From: DATAVB01 sp036267955
Lineage (GTDB): Bacteria > Actinomycetota > Actinomycetes > Mycobacteriales > QHCD01
Reading direction: 5' to 3'
Length of the DNA: 64,000 nucleotides
NCBI GenBank assembly: GCA_036267955.1
Contig: DATAVB010000151.1
Span: forward strand, 14,329 to 78,328
The translations under genes and the position numbers were made by a program. Position 1 is the stretch's first letter, and each line of letters starts with the position of its first letter. The notes under the pieces are model-generated. The model made no database searches. It was not told the DNA's origin and saw only the letters and a program-made list of their open reading frames with translations. This document shows positions 18,950 to 27,195 of the stretch, piece by piece.

Positions 18950-19593
18950 TTGCCGAAGACGCCGTGATGCTCCGGGAGGGTCTGACCCGACTCCTGGAAG
19001 AGGACGGGCAGTCCGTGGTGGCGACCTCCGGCGACGGCGAGGGGCTGCTGCGGGCGGTGGCCGAGCACCAGCCGGACGTGTGCGTGGTTGATGTACGGAT
19101 GCCGCCGACGTTCACCGACGAGGGCATCAAGGCGGCGTTGGTGATCCGCCAGCAGTGGCCGGCGGTGGCAGTGCTGGTGTTCTCGCAGTACGTCGAGGAG
19201 CGGTACGCGGTCGATCTGATCGCCGGCGACACCCGCGGGGTGGGCTACCTGCTCAAGGACCGGGTGGCCGACGTGGCGGAGTTTCTGGAGGCGCTGCGCC
19301 GGGTGGGCGCCGGCGGGACGGCGTTGGACCCGGAGGTGGTGTCGCAGTTGCTCGTCCGGAGCCGGCAGCGGGATCCGTTGGAGCGGCTGACCACGCGGGA
19401 ACGCGAGGTGCTGCAACTGATGGCGGAGGGGCGTACGAATGCGGCGGTCGCGGCGGCGATGGTGGTCTCCGAGGGTGCCGTAGAAAAGCACGTCAGCAAC
19501 ATCTTTTCGAAATTGGGGCTCACGCCGGCGGATTCCGATCATCGCCGGGTCCTGGCCGTGTTGCGGTTTCTGGAATCGGGAGGGCAACGATGA
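18937..19593 (+). CDS. NarL/FixJ-type response regulator
   Basis: A 218-residue two-domain regulator. The receiver domain has the acidic pocket in VIAEDAVML, the phospho-acceptor Asp52 in CVVDVRMPP and the conserved Lys in YLLKDRV. The C-terminal LuxR helix-turn-helix is LTTREREVLQLMAEG through EGAVEKHVSNIFSKLGL. GTG start, overlapping the kinase by 13 bases; its stop overlaps the DUF4097 start (ATGA). It is the partner of the kinase just upstream. Confidence 0.94.
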   Translation: MRVVIAEDAVMLREGLTRLLEEDGQSVVATSGDGEGLLRAVAEHQPDVCVVDVRMPPTFTDEGIKAALVIRQQWPAVAVLVFSQYVEERYAVDLIAGDTRGVGYLLKDRVADVAEFLEALRRVGAGGTALDPEVVSQLLVRSRQRDPLERLTTREREVLQLMAEGRTNAAVAAAMVVSEGAVEKHVSNIFSKLGLTPADSDHRRVLAVLRFLESGGQR

Positions 19594-20426
19594 GCGGTCG
19601 AACTCCGGGCCAGGTGCTGGCGATCGGTGGCGGTGCTGTCGTCGCAGCGGTGATGGTCGGCATCGGTGGATTCAAGATGGTCGATGTGTCCGGCAGCACG
19701 ACCACGCACAATGAGAGCACCTATACGCAGCCGATCCGGCACATCGTCGTGGACTCCGGTGCGGCGTCGGTCATCATCGAGGGCACCCCGGATAACAAGG
19801 TCACGGTGGACCGGACGGTGACCGAACTGGTCCACCGGGCCAGGTCGCGGGTCGACGCGGTGGGTGACACGCTCCATCTCGCCGGCGACTGCGGCGGCAT
19901 CCCGATCGCACGCTGCACGATTCAGTACAAGATCAACGTTCCGTCCAATGTGGACATATCTGCGGACGCCGCGGTCGGTCGGCTGTCGGCGTCCAAGCTG
20001 GATGCGAACGTATCGCTGCACACTGACAGCGGGCGGGTGGCCGCGTACGACATTCACGGTGGCCTCTCGCTGAGCACCGGATCGGGGCAGGTCAATGTCG
20101 ATGGGGTGAGCGGCGGTCCGGTGCAGCTGCGGGCCGATTCGGGGCGGATCAATGCGTGGCAGGTGTCCGCGGCGCAGGTTGACGCGCAGACATTGTCGGG
20201 ATCGATATCTCTGGGGTTCGGCGCCACGCCGACCGCGGTGCAGGCGCACGCGCTGTCGGGCTCGATCACCGTCGCCGTGCCGCGGAACGACACCGTCTAT
20301 CAATTGGATGCTGGCTCTGACTCGAGCCCCGCGGTCCGCAGTGTCCGGAGCACCAACGCCGCGGCGCCGCGGCACATAACGGCGCACACGTCCTCCGGCC
20401 GAGTCGTCGTGGAGTACGCCGACTGA
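19590..20426 (+). CDS. DUF4097 family beta-strand repeat protein, membrane anchored
   Basis: A 278-residue protein with one N-terminal membrane helix (VLAIGGGAVVAAVMVGIGGF) and a long outside domain built of short repeated strands such as LHTDSGRVAAYDIHGGLSLSTGSGQVNVDGVSG and LRADSGRINAW. This is the DUF4097/adhesin-like beta-solenoid fold also found in LiaG and YvlB proteins beside stress-type two-component systems. Its ATG overlaps the regulator stop, so all three genes form one coupled unit; it could be a target or a modulator of the kinase. Confidence 0.88.
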   Translation: MSGRTPGQVLAIGGGAVVAAVMVGIGGFKMVDVSGSTTTHNESTYTQPIRHIVVDSGAASVIIEGTPDNKVTVDRTVTELVHRARSRVDAVGDTLHLAGDCGGIPIARCTIQYKINVPSNVDISADAAVGRLSASKLDANVSLHTDSGRVAAYDIHGGLSLSTGSGQVNVDGVSGGPVQLRADSGRINAWQVSAAQVDAQTLSGSISLGFGATPTAVQAHALSGSITVAVPRNDTVYQLDAGSDSSPAVRSVRSTNAAAPRHITAHTSSGRVVVEYAD

Positions 20427-20623
20427 GGCTCAGGTTTTCGCCGAGGTTTGCGCCCACCTGCTCCTTGCCGGTCCCCCCGATCGATCCTCCACGGGTTCGT
20501 CTCTGATCGAGTGCGACACAACCTCAACGGACGATCCACGAAACAGAACTTCACCTCTTGGTGTGTACGACACAGCGACGCAGTCTGCGACGTTTAGTCG
20601 CACCTGTCCAGATACGATCCCGC

Positions 20624-22442
20624 TCAGATTTCGTGCGGCTGACTCTCCGCCAACGCGCGAAGATCGATATCCTCGCCGGAGGCCGACCAGATCAACTGAG
20701 AATTCGCCACCATATCCCGGTAATAGACCGGCCAATCCCATCCCTGCCGAATCGACTCGAACAGAGGGCGGGTCGGACGTTGCTCGCCGGCCCGTCGAGA
20801 TGTCGCGTCGAGATCGAAAAAGGCACTCTCGATTCGGATTCGCAACATCACCTGATCCCGAACCGAAGCATCCAGAACACATACGTAGACATACTTCTGC
20901 GATCCGTTGCTAGCCCGCCTGACCGCTACACCCACACACAGAATTCCTTTTGCAGCCTGCGCGACAGAAAGCAAGCAGCGTTCAGAGTCGTCGTCAATTA
21001 AAGAACCTGGACCAAACTGATACTCTTGGCGCATCCAGTCGGTGACCACGTCTGCTGATTCCGTCGTTGTCTCAGCTAGAAGATCACGCAGTGCCTGGGT
21101 CGGTGAATCCATAAGGAGGGCGTCACGTTCTCGCGCCGTAAATGGCGCCGAACGTTGTCTGATAGCGACGCCCAACATGTCGCGCATCATCTCATCTTCC
21201 TGCCCTAGAAACAGAAAGGCCTGAGCACGCGCATCGTCGTCGACCCGACCAGCCAACCAATACGGCAGCAGAAAGCTATCTGGCTCAGAGAAACTTCGTC
21301 GACTAGCTGATTCCACAGTTCCTCCAGTCTCGTCGGGCGATGACATCACCGAGGGTTTCCGTCCTTGTCCGACCGTCTCGGTCATCTCCCGCGTCGGAGT
21401 GCGTGCCGCCGTATCGACTGCGCCGAGGATCTTGGCATCGTCCCAGTCGGTTGGGAACTCTGTCTTCCCAGGCCACCCGGCGCGAGCCTTATGCCCACCG
21501 CCGCCGCGGGCGCTGCCTACGAGAATGTGGTGGTCGGATTTCGCGGTGCGATGGATCTTGTCGTAGGTCGGCCCGCCCTTGATGGGCTGGCACTCCCTCT
21601 GGGCGGCTATCTCGCGGTAGCGGCCGGCATCCGTTGTCAACGCCCGTCCCACGGCCAACGCTCCGCGGCCGGCCTCGACGGCCCCCTTCAGCGCACCCTG
21701 AGCCATCGGCGCCGACACCGCCAGCCCCAGCTGACCGAACCAGCTTTCCCACTGCTCAAACGTCTGCAGGCTCGGCGCAGCGCCCGGTCTGGCCGCAGCC
21801 ACCCGTTCCAGCCCGCTCCACACCTGCTCGGCCGTCTCCCCCATCGACGACAGCAGCTGATGCGCCGTACCGTCCATCGCCGCATCGAGGTCATCGACGA
21901 ATCCCAGGGCGCTCAACAGATCGCCCTCGCCGCCCTCCAGCACGACCTCGCCGCCGCGAGCCAGCACCTTTCCGGTCGACTCCGCGCCGTGCCCAACCGC
22001 CGACGCGCCATCCTCGACCCCGTGCACCGCCGCTTTTCCAGCGCCGGCGACCTTGTCCAAGGCATGGCCCCACGAGATCGCCTGCACCGACGGCCCCAGA
22101 GGCGCCCGCGGCGGCGGGACAACGGTCGGCGCCATCGACGCCGCCTGCCGCATCAGCGCGACCGCCCGGGCGGAACCGGCCTGCACCGAACGCACCGCCT
22201 CGGCATACCGCCGCAGCCCGTCCGACGCCGCACCGAACGCGTCGCTCGCCATCCGCACGGCGGCCCGCCGCTCCCCGGCGATATCGAGGTAGTGCCGGGC
22301 GCCGTCACCCGACCAACCCCGGCACCGCCGAATCGCTCAGCCGATCACCAGCCGCGCCCAACCCAGCGGCCGCACGCGGCAGCCGCCCGGCCGCCGCCTC
22401 CAGCGCAGCCGGGTCCGCGGTCTCGGCAACCTCAGTGATCAT
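20624..22442 (-). pseudogene. Frameshifted T7SS polymorphic toxin with EndoU core, fused to a lower-GC C-terminal region
   Basis: The start is an ATG at 22442 overlapping the previous gene. The first frame reads MITEVAETADPAALEAAAG and stops at 22305. One extra G in a four-base G run (C's at 22317-22320 on the + strand) shifts it; removing it gives SDSAVPGWSGDGARHYLDIAG and continues into the frame open to 20624. That is a standard WSG-type T7SS signal domain. Around 21440-21560 there is an EndoU-like RNase core: HHILVG, GGGGHKARAG and PGKTEFPTDW, with both catalytic His and the Lys. The later conserved Thr/Tyr part is absent. From about 21320 the reading continues into ~230 residues of clearly lower GC with no recognised domain; a GGAGG and GTG at 21316 could start this part alone as an immunity gene. 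In-frame length from 22258 is 544 residues. Confidence 0.7.
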
Positions 22443-22733
22443 GCCCGCCCGCAGCGGTATCCGTATCGGCGTACACCTCGGCGGCGCCGCCCAATGCCGA
22501 GCCCAACTGAGTCACGGCAGTCAGCAATGCGGGCAGCGCCTGGCCCCAGGCGGCGACGAATTCCCCGACAGCGGCCGCCACCCCAGAGTCGCCACAGAAT
22601 GCCGCGCACTCTGCCGCCGCCGCCAGGTCGGCCGGCACCGGCCGCACGGCATCGCCCGCACGGCATCGCCCGCACGGCCAATTCGCGCAGCGGCACTGAC
22701 CAGCGCCTCCGGCATTACCGTGATCGCCGTCAT
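22432..22733 (-). pseudogene. WXG100-like (ESX) small protein gene with a 14-bp duplication frameshift
   Basis: The ATG at 22733 opens MTAITVMPEALVSAAARIG, then the frame is lost inside a tandem repeat at 22642-22678. The second frame gives PADLAAAAECAAFCGDSG and VGEFVAAWGQALPALL to the stop at 22432. Deleting one 14-base unit joins the two perfectly and restores a 95-residue all-helical protein of WXG100/ESX-like size. Its end overlaps the toxin start by 11 bases, as in T7SS partner-toxin pairs. The downstream fragment could still be translated from an internal GTG (71 residues). Confidence 0.72.
22642..22678. repeat. 14-base tandem repeat CCGCACGGCATCGC
   Basis: Two full units (22642-22655, 22656-22669) and a 9-base partial third. 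Fourteen is not a multiple of three, so gain or loss of one unit switches the reading frame of the ESX-like gene it lies in. This is typical slipped-strand material. Confidence 0.9.
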
Positions 22734-22870
22734 AGTCGTGCCAGCCTCAGCAGCCCCATGCCGGAGAAGTCTGGCCTAAATGCCGGCTCGCCCGCTCTCG
22801 TTATCCACAGGCCCAAACTTTTTCGCGCAACGCTGTAACACCCTCAGGAGCGTCCACGATGTACAGGACG

Positions 22871-22916
22871 TTCCCCGTGGCGTACTGGACCCCCGACCGG
22901 CACGCCACAGGGAACA
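22871..22916. other. Hairpin element with conserved loop, copy 1 (possible micropeptide)
   Basis: GTTCCC-GTGGCGT pairs with ACGCCAC-GGGAAC around a 16-18 base loop. On the minus strand the core GTCGGGGGTCCAGTACGCC is identical to that of the second copy at 24801-24845, while the arms differ by paired changes. On the minus strand an ATG at 22918 would encode a 24-residue peptide containing SGVQYATG; on the plus strand an ATG at 22859 with AGGAG eight bases upstream would encode a 20-residue peptide. Whether it works as RNA or peptide is not known. Confidence 0.55.
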
Positions 22917-22928
22917 TCTAATGCGAGA

Positions 22929-22962
22929 ACAGGTCCGGCAGCAATGACGCTGCCGGACCTGT
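22929..22962. terminator. Strong hairpin downstream of the aldo/keto reductase gene
   Basis: A perfect 14-bp stem (ACAGGTCCGGCAGC and its complement) closes a 6-base loop AATGAC. It lies 18 bases past the stop of the minus-strand aldo/keto reductase gene. The rest of the 247-base gap (22734-22980) holds the hairpin element at 22871-22916 and otherwise nothing recognisable. Confidence 0.75.
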
Positions 22963-22980
22963 CTTGTGTCTTCAGTTGGA

Positions 22981-24000
22981 TCAGATGGAACGGCCGCGCT
23001 GATTCACGCCGCCGACGCCATAGGGATAGTCGGCGACGATCGGAGCGCTTGCCTCGTCGAGCAATGCGGTCTCCTCAGCGGACAGATGCAACCCAGCCGC
23101 ACCGAGGTTGTCGTCCAACTGCTCGACCGTGCGCGCACCGAGAATGACCGATGTCACAGCGGATCGGTCGGCGAGCCACGACAGCGAAACCTGAGACATT
23201 GAGACACCGCGAGCCGTCGCCACGGACTCGACCGCGTCGATGATCCGCCACGTACGCTCGTCCCGGTTACGCCGGTCGTACGCCTCCATTCCGCGTTCCG
23301 GATTCTCGCCCAGCCGGGTCGCACCGGTCGGCGCCGAGTCGCGCTTGTACTTTCCGGTCAGCCAACCGCCGCCCAATGGCGACCACGGAAGAATGCCGAT
23401 GTTCTCGTTCTCGCAAACGGAGACCAACTCGAATTCAATATCCCGGACGAGCAGGCTGTACTGCGGCTGCAGCGTCACCACCGGCGGCAGGCCGAGGTGC
23501 TTGGTCAGCAGCGCGGCCTTCTGCAGCTGCCAGCCGATGAAGTTGCTGACGCCGACGTACCGGATCTTCCCGGCCCGGACCGCGTCGTCGTAGAACCGCA
23601 GCGTCTCCTCGATCGGGGTGAACGGGTCCCAGGCGTGCGCCTGATAGAGGTCGATCGTGTCGATTCCCAGCCGGCTCAGGCTCGCGTCCAGCGCCCGGGA
23701 CAGCGAGACGCGGGACAGGCCCGCGTCATTCGGCCCGTCGCCCATCGGGAAACGTCCCTTGGTGGCAAGAACCACCTTGTCGCGCACTTCCGGCCGCTTC
23801 GCGAACCAGCGGCCGATGATCTCCTCCGAGACACCACGCGAATAGACATTCGCGGTGTCGATGAAGTTGCCGCCCACCTCGACGAAGCGGTCGAGCTGCG
23901 CATGCGAAACGCTCTCGTCGCTCTCGCTACCGAACGTCATGGTGCCCAGGCAGAGCGAGGACACCGCTGTTCCGGTCCCTCCGAGCGTACGAAATTCCAT
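22981..24000 (-). CDS. Aldo/keto reductase
   Basis: A 339-residue NADPH-dependent oxidoreductase with a TIM-barrel. The catalytic set is visible: Asp and Tyr in FIDTANVYSRG, Lys in VLATKGRF and His in DLYQAHAWD; the cofactor-binding end is SVILGARTVEQLDDNL. The ATG at 24000 (MEFRTLGG) has a GGGAAG site. It lies 23 bases after the TetR gene on the same strand, so the two form an operon, and it is followed by a strong terminator. It resembles the YghZ/Tas-type group; the substrate is unknown. Confidence 0.93.
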   Translation of the reverse strand: MEFRTLGGTGTAVSSLCLGTMTFGSESDESVSHAQLDRFVEVGGNFIDTANVYSRGVSEEIIGRWFAKRPEVRDKVVLATKGRFPMGDGPNDAGLSRVSLSRALDASLSRLGIDTIDLYQAHAWDPFTPIEETLRFYDDAVRAGKIRYVGVSNFIGWQLQKAALLTKHLGLPPVVTLQPQYSLLVRDIEFELVSVCENENIGILPWSPLGGGWLTGKYKRDSAPTGATRLGENPERGMEAYDRRNRDERTWRIIDAVESVATARGVSMSQVSLSWLADRSAVTSVILGARTVEQLDDNLGAAGLHLSAEETALLDEASAPIVADYPYGVGGVNQRGRSI

Positions 24001-24023
24001 TGTCTTCCCTTTCCTGAGTGAGC

Positions 24024-24647
24024 TCACCGAACGGTGAGCGGTTGTTCCTGGCTGACACCGGCGACCACGAGATCGACCACCGTCGCGACGAACTTCTCGT
24101 CCAATGGCGCGTGTCCGTGGAACAGCCGGTGGTACAGCGGTCCGTAGATCAGATCCAGCGCGACGTCGACATCCATGTCCGGCCGCATCTCGCCGCGTTC
24201 GGCCGCCGCCTCGAAAATGGCCCGGGCCGGGCCGCGCAGCACCGTCACGACCTGGTCCACATAGGTCCGGCGGAGCTGCTCATCATGTTGAATCGCCGCC
24301 AGCAGGTGGACCTGGGACCGCCCCAACTCCGGATGCGCCCGCCAGCGACGCACCCGAGCCCGCAACAGCGCCAGCAGATCCGCATGCAACGAGCCGGTGT
24401 GCGGAACCCGCACCGCGGACTGGGAAAGCTTCGACACGTACGCGTCGAGCACGACCGCCTCGCGGGAATCCCACCAGCGGTAGATCGTGGCCTTGCTGGT
24501 CCCGGCCCGCTCGGCCACGTCGCACACCGTGATGTCGGCGACGTCGCGTTCCTCAAGCAACTCCGACGCCGCCCGCAGGATCGCCAGCCGCGCCTGCTCA
24601 CTGCGCGGCCGACCACGCCGAGGCGGGTCCACGGCTCGATCGGTCAC
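24024..24647 (-). CDS. TetR/AcrR family transcriptional regulator
   Basis: A 207-residue regulator with a GTG start. The helix-turn-helix is ILRAASELLEERDVADIT through VAERAGTSKATIYRWWDSREAVV; the C-terminal half is the AcrR-like ligand domain ending in FHGHAPLDEKFVATVVDL. The promoter carries a 9-bp inverted repeat at 24665-24690. It very likely represses itself and the downstream aldo/keto reductase. Confidence 0.92.
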   Translation of the reverse strand: MTDRAVDPPRRGRPRSEQARLAILRAASELLEERDVADITVCDVAERAGTSKATIYRWWDSREAVVLDAYVSKLSQSAVRVPHTGSLHADLLALLRARVRRWRAHPELGRSQVHLLAAIQHDEQLRRTYVDQVVTVLRGPARAIFEAAAERGEMRPDMDVDVALDLIYGPLYHRLFHGHAPLDEKFVATVVDLVVAGVSQEQPLTVR

Positions 24648-24664
24648 GACCCGAGCCTACCTAT

Positions 24665-24690
24665 TTCGAAACTATCCGTACAGTTTCGAA
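24665..24690. promoter_or_regulatory. TetR operator, inverted repeat TTCGAAACT-N8-AGTTTCGAA
   Basis: Perfect 9-base half-sites (24665-24673 and 24682-24690) lie 18 bases upstream of the TetR start. Size and position are typical for autorepression by a TetR regulator. The remaining gap up to 24891 holds only the hairpin element at 24801-24845. Confidence 0.7.
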
Positions 24691-24800
24691 TGTGGTCAGG
24701 TCCGCATCTGGCCAACGGCATCGGACACCGCCGCAGAAAACTTCAGAAAAAGAATCGGTACGGCTGTAACGAACCCGCTACGGAGCGCGATCTACTAGGC

Positions 24801-24845
24801 AACCCCCGCGGCGTACTGGACCCCCGACTTGTACGCCGCGGGGTT
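24801..24845. other. Hairpin element with conserved loop, copy 2 (possible micropeptide)
   Basis: AACCCC-GCGGCGTAC pairs with GTACGCCGCGGGGTT with one bulged C and a 14-base loop. It shares the minus-strand core GTCGGGGGTCCAGTACGCC with the element at 22871-22916. On the minus strand an ATG at 24851 would give an 18-residue peptide with YKSGVQYAAG. On the plus strand it ends in TTTT and could act as a terminator, but no plus-strand gene precedes it. It follows the E2 stop on the minus strand. Confidence 0.55.
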
Positions 24846-24891
24846 TTCCATGTCCGCGGACCGCCGGCTCGCGAAGCGCAGGCCGGCAGCG

Positions 24892-26202
24892 TCAGCCGAG
24901 CGCCAGCGCCATTCCGGGATCGCTGAGCACCGCACCGATGTCCGCCAGGAACTCCGAGCCCAGCTTGCCGTCGATGATCCGGTGGTCGAAGGACACCGCA
25001 AGCTGCGTCACCTGTCGGGGCACGACCTGGCCGTCGACGACCCATGGCATCTCCCGCACCGCGCCGAACGCCAGAATCGCGCTCTCGCCCGGCGGCAGGA
25101 TCGGCGTACCACTGTCCACACCGAACACCCCGACGTTGGTGATCGAGATCGTGCCACGGCTCAACTCCGCCGGCTGCGTCTTCCCGGCCCGGGCCGTCTC
25201 GGTCAACGCGGCCATCGCGTCGGCCAGCTCACGTAGGCTCATCCGGTCGGCGTCCTTGATGTTGGGCACGATCAGGCCACGCTCGGTCGCCGCGGCGATG
25301 CCGAGATTCACGTAGTCCTTGACCAGGATCTCCTGGCGCTCCTCATCCCAGGACGAGTTGACCATCGGATTCCGGCGTACGGCCAGCAGCAACGCCTTGG
25401 CCACCAGCAACAGCGGGCTCACCTTCACACCGGCGAATTCCCGGCTGGCCGCGATCCGGTCCCGCAGCTGCATCGTCGGGGTGATGTCGATGGCGAGGAA
25501 TTCGGTGACGTGCGGCGCGGTGAAGGCGCTGGCCACCATGGCCTGCGCGATCTGCTTGCGGACCCCCTTCACCGGAATCCGCTGCTCGCCGCCGACCGGA
25601 CGGACCGGCGCGGCGCCGGCGGCGTCGATGTCGGCGCGGGTGACCGTCCCCTGTGGACCGGTGCCGATCAGACTGGCCAGGTCGACGCCGCGGTCCTTGG
25701 CGAGTTTGCGGACCGGCGGCTTGGCCAGCACGGCCGGGTGAACCACGCCGTTGGCCGGCGCCGGCTCGGCCAACGAGGTGGTCGAGGTGGTCGTCGGCGC
25801 TGCCGCGGCGGCGGGCTCGCTACGGCGGGCCCGGCGTACGGTCCGGCCCGGCTTCACGCCCGAGCCCACCAGCACGGCGTGCTTCTCCGGCTCGGCTGGC
25901 GCCGCCGGCTTTTCCGGTATGAGATCGCTGGTCAGGTCGGGCCCGATATCAACCGCATCGCCGATATCAACAGTGAGGATCGGCGCGCCGACATCGACTG
26001 TGGCGCCCTCCGGCGCGTTCAGTGCGGTCACCACCCCGTCGAACGGGCAGGGCAGCTCGACCGCGGCCTTCGCGGTCTCCACCTCGACGATCAGCTGGCC
26101 GTCGCTGACCGTGTCACCCGGCTGGACGAGCCATTTCAGGATCTCGCCCTCGGTGAGCCCCTCGCCGACATCCGGAAAGTTGAATTGTTTGAGCACCGGC
26201 AC
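24892..26202 (-). CDS. Dihydrolipoamide acyltransferase E2 of an alpha-keto acid dehydrogenase complex
   Basis: A 436-residue E2. The GTG at 26202 has GGGAGG five bases upstream. Domains: lipoyl 1-75 with the lipoylated Lys45 in VETAKAAVE; a Pro/Ala/Thr-rich linker; peripheral subunit-binding domain VRKLAKDRGVDLASLIGTG at about 180; catalytic domain to the end with SFDHRIIDGKLG (His and Asp of the active site). It is the last gene of the E1 alpha-E1 beta-E2 operon. It resembles the branched-chain (Bkd) or PdhABC-type complexes of actinobacteria; the acyl specificity cannot be settled by eye. Confidence 0.92.
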   Translation of the reverse strand: MPVLKQFNFPDVGEGLTEGEILKWLVQPGDTVSDGQLIVEVETAKAAVELPCPFDGVVTALNAPEGATVDVGAPILTVDIGDAVDIGPDLTSDLIPEKPAAPAEPEKHAVLVGSGVKPGRTVRRARRSEPAAAAAPTTTSTTSLAEPAPANGVVHPAVLAKPPVRKLAKDRGVDLASLIGTGPQGTVTRADIDAAGAAPVRPVGGEQRIPVKGVRKQIAQAMVASAFTAPHVTEFLAIDITPTMQLRDRIAASREFAGVKVSPLLLVAKALLLAVRRNPMVNSSWDEERQEILVKDYVNLGIAAATERGLIVPNIKDADRMSLRELADAMAALTETARAGKTQPAELSRGTISITNVGVFGVDSGTPILPPGESAILAFGAVREMPWVVDGQVVPRQVTQLAVSFDHRIIDGKLGSEFLADIGAVLSDPGMALALG

Positions 26203-26226
26203 GAATCCTCCCTGGGTCACAAAGAA

Positions 26227-27195
26227 TCAGTACGCCAGCACCCGGTCGACGGTGTCGAGCACCCGGTCCAGGTCAGGCAGGTAGTACTCCTCCAGCCGGG
26301 CCGGAGCGTACGGGGTGTCGAATCCGGTGACCCGCAATACCGGGGCCTCGAGCGAATAGAAAGCGTCCTCGGTGATTCGGGCGGCCAGTTCGGCGCCGAT
26401 ACCGAGATTGCTCGGCGCCTCGTGCACCACCACGCACCGCCCGGTCCGGCGTACGGAAGCCAAAACGGTGTCCATGTCCAAAGGGGACAGGCTGCGCAGG
26501 TCGACGACCTCGATATCCGGCGCGTCGTCCAATGCCGCCGCGTCCAGCACGGTCTTCACCGTCGGCCCGTACGCCAGCACGGTCACGTCCCGGCCGGACC
26601 GGAGCACCCTGGCCGAATGCAACGGGCCCGGACTGAGACCGGTGTCCAGCTCGGCCTTGTCCCAGTAGCGCCGCTTGGGCTCGAAGAAAATGATCGGGTC
26701 ATCGGAGCTGACCGTCTGCTGGATCATGTAATAGGCGTCGACCGGGTTGGAGCAGGTCACGACCTTCAGCCCCGGCGTATGGCAGAAATAGGATTCCGGC
26801 GACTCGCTGTGGTGTTCGACCGCGCCAATTCCGCCACCGAAGGGAATGCGAATGGTGACGGGCATCGAGACATGCCCGCCGGACCGGTAGCGTATTTTCG
26901 CCAGCTGGCTGGTGATCTGGTCGAAAGCCGGAAAGACGAAGCCGTCGAACTGTATTTCACACACCGGCCGGTAACCCCGCATCGCCAGGCCGATCGCCGT
27001 TCCGATGATGCCGGACTCGGCGAGCGGCGTGTCGATGACACGGTCCTCACCGAAATCTTTCTGCAGCCCGTCGGTGATCCGGAATACGCCGCCAAGCTTA
27101 CCGACGTCCTCGCCCATGATGAGGACCTTCGGATCGTCCTCCATGGACTTGCGGAGTCCCTCGTTCAGCGCCCGGCCGAGCGTAATTGCGGCCAT
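26227..27195 (-). CDS. Alpha-keto acid dehydrogenase E1 component, beta subunit
   Basis: A 322-residue transketolase-like subunit (BkdB/PdhB type). Family stretches are KVLIMGEDVGKLGGVFRIT, DTPLAESGIIGTAIGLAMRG, EIQFDGFVFPAFDQI and GGGIGAVEHHSESPESYF. The ATG has a GGAGG site and shares one base with the E1 alpha stop (TGATG). It binds TPP with the alpha subunit and decarboxylates a 2-oxo acid. Next in the operon is E2, 24 bases downstream. Confidence 0.94.
   Translation of the reverse strand: MAAITLGRALNEGLRKSMEDDPKVLIMGEDVGKLGGVFRITDGLQKDFGEDRVIDTPLAESGIIGTAIGLAMRGYRPVCEIQFDGFVFPAFDQITSQLAKIRYRSGGHVSMPVTIRIPFGGGIGAVEHHSESPESYFCHTPGLKVVTCSNPVDAYYMIQQTVSSDDPIIFFEPKRRYWDKAELDTGLSPGPLHSARVLRSGRDVTVLAYGPTVKTVLDAAALDDAPDIEVVDLRSLSPLDMDTVLASVRRTGRCVVVHEAPSNLGIGAELAARITEDAFYSLEAPVLRVTGFDTPYAPARLEEYYLPDLDRVLDTVDRVLAY

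Noticed and set aside
22844..22918. Confident small protein gene on the minus strand
   Set aside because: The ATG follows a strong terminator by only a few bases and has no good ribosome site; kept as a hairpin element with an open question.
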